Below, piece after piece: positions 61,921-64,000 of a stretch of 64,000 nucleotides of DNA. The position numbers were made by a program, and so were the translations under genes. The DNA is from Glebionis coronaria (Eukaryota; Streptophyta; Magnoliopsida; Asterales; Asteraceae). A model generated the notes under the pieces. It saw nothing but the letters and a program-made list of their open reading frames with translations. It was not told where the DNA came from and made no database searches. The stretch spans positions 404,171,275 to 404,235,274 of the forward strand of contig CM046878.1 in the NCBI GenBank assembly GCA_025667525.1, written 5' to 3'. Within the stretch, counting starts at the first letter, position 1; each line of letters starts with the position of its first letter.

Positions 61921-63225
61921 TTACTCGTCGTTGAAATGTAAGGTGATCTTTCTAGCATGAAGATCGATCAAAGCCATAGACGTATCTAAAAACGAACGAC
62001 CTAAAATGAGAGGCACTTGAGGATCCGTGGGAATATCAACGACGATAAAGTCTACGGGATAGTAGAACTTCCCCACTTTCACAAAAACGTCTTCCGCCAA
62101 TCCACATGCGGGAATCGTGGAATGGTCGGCCAACTCGATAGACATTAGTGAAGGAGTAAGATTAGGAAGATTGAGCGACTTGAAGATCGCAAGTGGCATC
62201 AAGTTAATGCTAGCACCAAGATCGGCCAAGGCAAAGCATTCCTCCATATCTTGGATTGCACAAGGGATCAAAAATTTACCGGGATCACCGACTTTTTGAG
62301 GTATGCGATTAAGATAAACCGACGAACAACTAGACAATTGGTGCAATTTCTCCTTGTTGTTCAACATACTCTTAAAGTTAGCGGCAAATCGAGGCATCAT
62401 GACCAAAACATCGGCGAAACTCACATTAAAGTGGAAATTACGAAACATTTTCATAAAAATATCAAATTGGTAATTGTCGCGCTCTTGACGTTTCTCCTTT
62501 CTAAGTCTCGATGGATAGGGCAAAGGTGGTGTGGGTTGAGGCATAGTAGGCATAGCCTTTGGAATCTCGGGTTCCAATGTTGGTAAAGGGTCAACCGTAG
62601 GTGTGGCATGAGAGATACTTCGTGGGATAGGGACATGCTCCTTTTGGACCACCACCTCGGGTTCTTCCTCAATTGCCTCCTCCGTAGGAGCAATTGGTTG
62701 AGGAGTCAGTTCCTTAAGTGTCTTACCACTACGTGTGGTAATCACTTTCATCTCACCCTTAGGGTTTGATACGTTGTTGTTAGGAAGACTACTCGAAGAC
62801 GGTTTACACATAATTGCCTCAAACATAGATGAGATTTTATCTTCAAACATGGATTGCCTCTTCTCGGCTTTAATCATTTCTTGTTTAATCTCATGTTGCC
62901 CTTGTTCCATTTTTTGTTGTAACCTAGTTAAATTTCCTTCCATCTTGTTGGTATGGATCTTAAGTTGATTAGCTAACTCATTTTTCAACTCTTTCTTCAA
63001 GTCGTTCTTAAACTCGGATCTTAGGCTAATGATTTCTCTTTGAATATTGTCAAACCTAGCATCATTCCCATTAGCGTATTCAACAAATTCATTTGGAAGA
63101 TCTTTCAACGTTTGCAAACCCTTGTTGTTGTTTTGAAAATCGTTTTGATTTTTGTTTGAAACTTGATTATTAGCCCCTTGATTACCATAGTTTTCCTTGT
63201 TGTAATTGATTAGCGCGGGTAACTT
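61921..63225 (-). pseudogene. Gag C-terminal half and protease of element R
   Basis: Open frame (reading from the frameshift near 63210): asparagine-rich stretch; long coiled coil (LRSEFKNDLKKELKNELANQ, then LQQKMEQGQHEIKQE); ITTRSGK; proline-rich linker; LPYPSRLRKEKRQ; and an aspartic protease with LADLGASINLMP and VPLILGRSFL. It ends at a TAA after FNDE and continues in frame beyond the stop. The same domain order is visible in L1. Confidence 0.88.
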
Positions 63226-64000
63226 GACCGTTTTGGTTGTAAGTTCCCGTGGCCACGTAGGCACTCGAAGTGTTACCACCGTTGGTAATGCACTCGGAGA
63301 AATCATGACCTCCACCACAATACATGCACGAAACCTCAACCGCTTTAGCCGTAGCGGGAGCACTTGGTTCACCCACTTTAAACTCAATCAAAAGTCCTTT
63401 AAGCTTATCAAAAATCATGTTTTCTAAGTTCGCCTCAATTTGGCAAGCATCGATGGTAGTAGACAAAGAAGGTGAAGCCGAAGACGAAGCCTTACGAACA
63501 CTAGACGTGTTACGAGGACTATACACCTTAGATCTATTCTCAATTATCACCAAAGCTTCCTCAACCGTTTTAGACAAAAAATTACCACCCGCGGCGGCAT
63601 TTAAATAATCCCTTTCATGATCATTAAGTCCATTGTAAAACGTGTCAATTTGATGCAAGTCGGAAAAACCGTGAGGAGGACATTCATGTATCATTTCCTT
63701 AAACCTATTCCAAGCCGTTGAAAAACTTTCATTAAACTCTTGTGAAAATTTTGAAATCCTGTTTTTCAAGTGCGTAGTCTTAGAGGGCGGAAAAAATTGG
63801 TTCACGAATTTAGACACGAGATCCTTCCACGTCAATATAGAATTGGGTGGCTCTTTCTCTAACCAAATTTTAGCGGGCCCCGCAAAGGAATAAGGAAAAA
63901 CCATCATCTTAATCGAGTCATTCGAAACATCCTTAAACTTGTAAGTGGCGGTAAGACGATTGAATTGGCGGATATGGTTGTGTGGATTGTCCTTCTCATC
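63182..64000 (-). pseudogene. Gag N-terminal half of element R, partial at the window edge
   Basis: The frame is open to base 64000, so the start lies outside the window. The capsid domain (DNPHNHIRQF, then FPYSFAGPAKIWLEKEP, FPPSKTTHLKNRI, FYNGLNDHERDYLNAAAGG) is followed by a zinc knuckle CMYCGGGHDFSEC. The frame is lost near 63200 and carried on by the neighbouring frame. Confidence 0.88.

Larger units (their letters stand above)
56151..64000 (-). mobile_element. Element R: Athila-type Ty3/gypsy element, 5' end beyond window
   Basis: Minus strand, from the right edge: gag (from beyond 64000), protease, acidic spacer, RT, RNase H, integrase (to 58645), a 1.6-kb 3' noncoding region and a truncated or rearranged 3' LTR. 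Motif wording in RT (FMDDFSVFG) and the lack of a chromodomain put it in the Athila lineage. At least two stops and four frameshifts make this copy inactive. No env-like ORF follows integrase. Confidence 0.9.

Overview
This is a stretch of a large plant nuclear genome made almost entirely of nested LTR retrotransposons. I see no host gene, rRNA, tRNA or CRISPR array. The DNA is AT-rich, LTRs are long (0.5 to 4.5 kb), and several insertions have intact 5-bp target-site duplications (TSDs). A Ty1/copia element here carries an extra ORF of a type I associate with daisy-family (Asteraceae) genomes, so an Asteraceae host is my best guess, not a demonstrated one.

Layout. (1) 1-616 is the 3' tail of an Athila-type Ty3/gypsy element. 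It runs straight into an LTR (617-5112), which is followed by a primer-binding site and the gag-protease of a second Athila-type element, L1 (plus strand). L1 continues at 16101-17134 as an acidic ORF with no reverse transcriptase or integrase, then a 3' noncoding region, then a 3' LTR from 19191. (2) Element A (8283-16095, plus, TSD TGAAA) is a decayed Tekay/Del-like chromovirus inserted in the L1 gene. (3) Element C (19287-31136, minus, TSD GTTTT) is a young Tekay-like chromovirus inserted in the L1 3' LTR. Its LTRs differ at about 22 sites in 2.8 kb. (4) The L1 LTR resumes at 31142 and is broken again at 33778 by copia element E (minus). (5) E is split by element B (36429-48932, plus), a relative of A with two full 3.4-kb LTRs, and cut at 51842 by element D (plus), a third member of the A/B superfamily. 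(6) D is cut near 56150 by element R (minus), an Athila element with gag, protease, RT, RNase H and integrase, which runs off the window.

How the parts relate. A, B, C and D share LTR ends (TGTGA...GGGGTGTTACA), an initiator-Met-type primer site and a conserved LTR module with splice-like signals, so they could share replication and integration proteins. A and B carry the same ruined internal region although their LTR pairs differ by only a few percent, which suggests they moved after their own pol had died. L1 likewise has no polymerase and could depend on R-like Athila elements. C is nearly intact but lacks the RT catalytic box.

Most unusual points: an extra ORF upstream of gag in C, flanked by good splice signals; an extra ORF downstream of pol in E with its own promoter-like sequence and a short motif repeated about 20 times; and three perfect inverted repeats in 62 bp of the Athila LTR. 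All similarities were judged by eye from the sequence.
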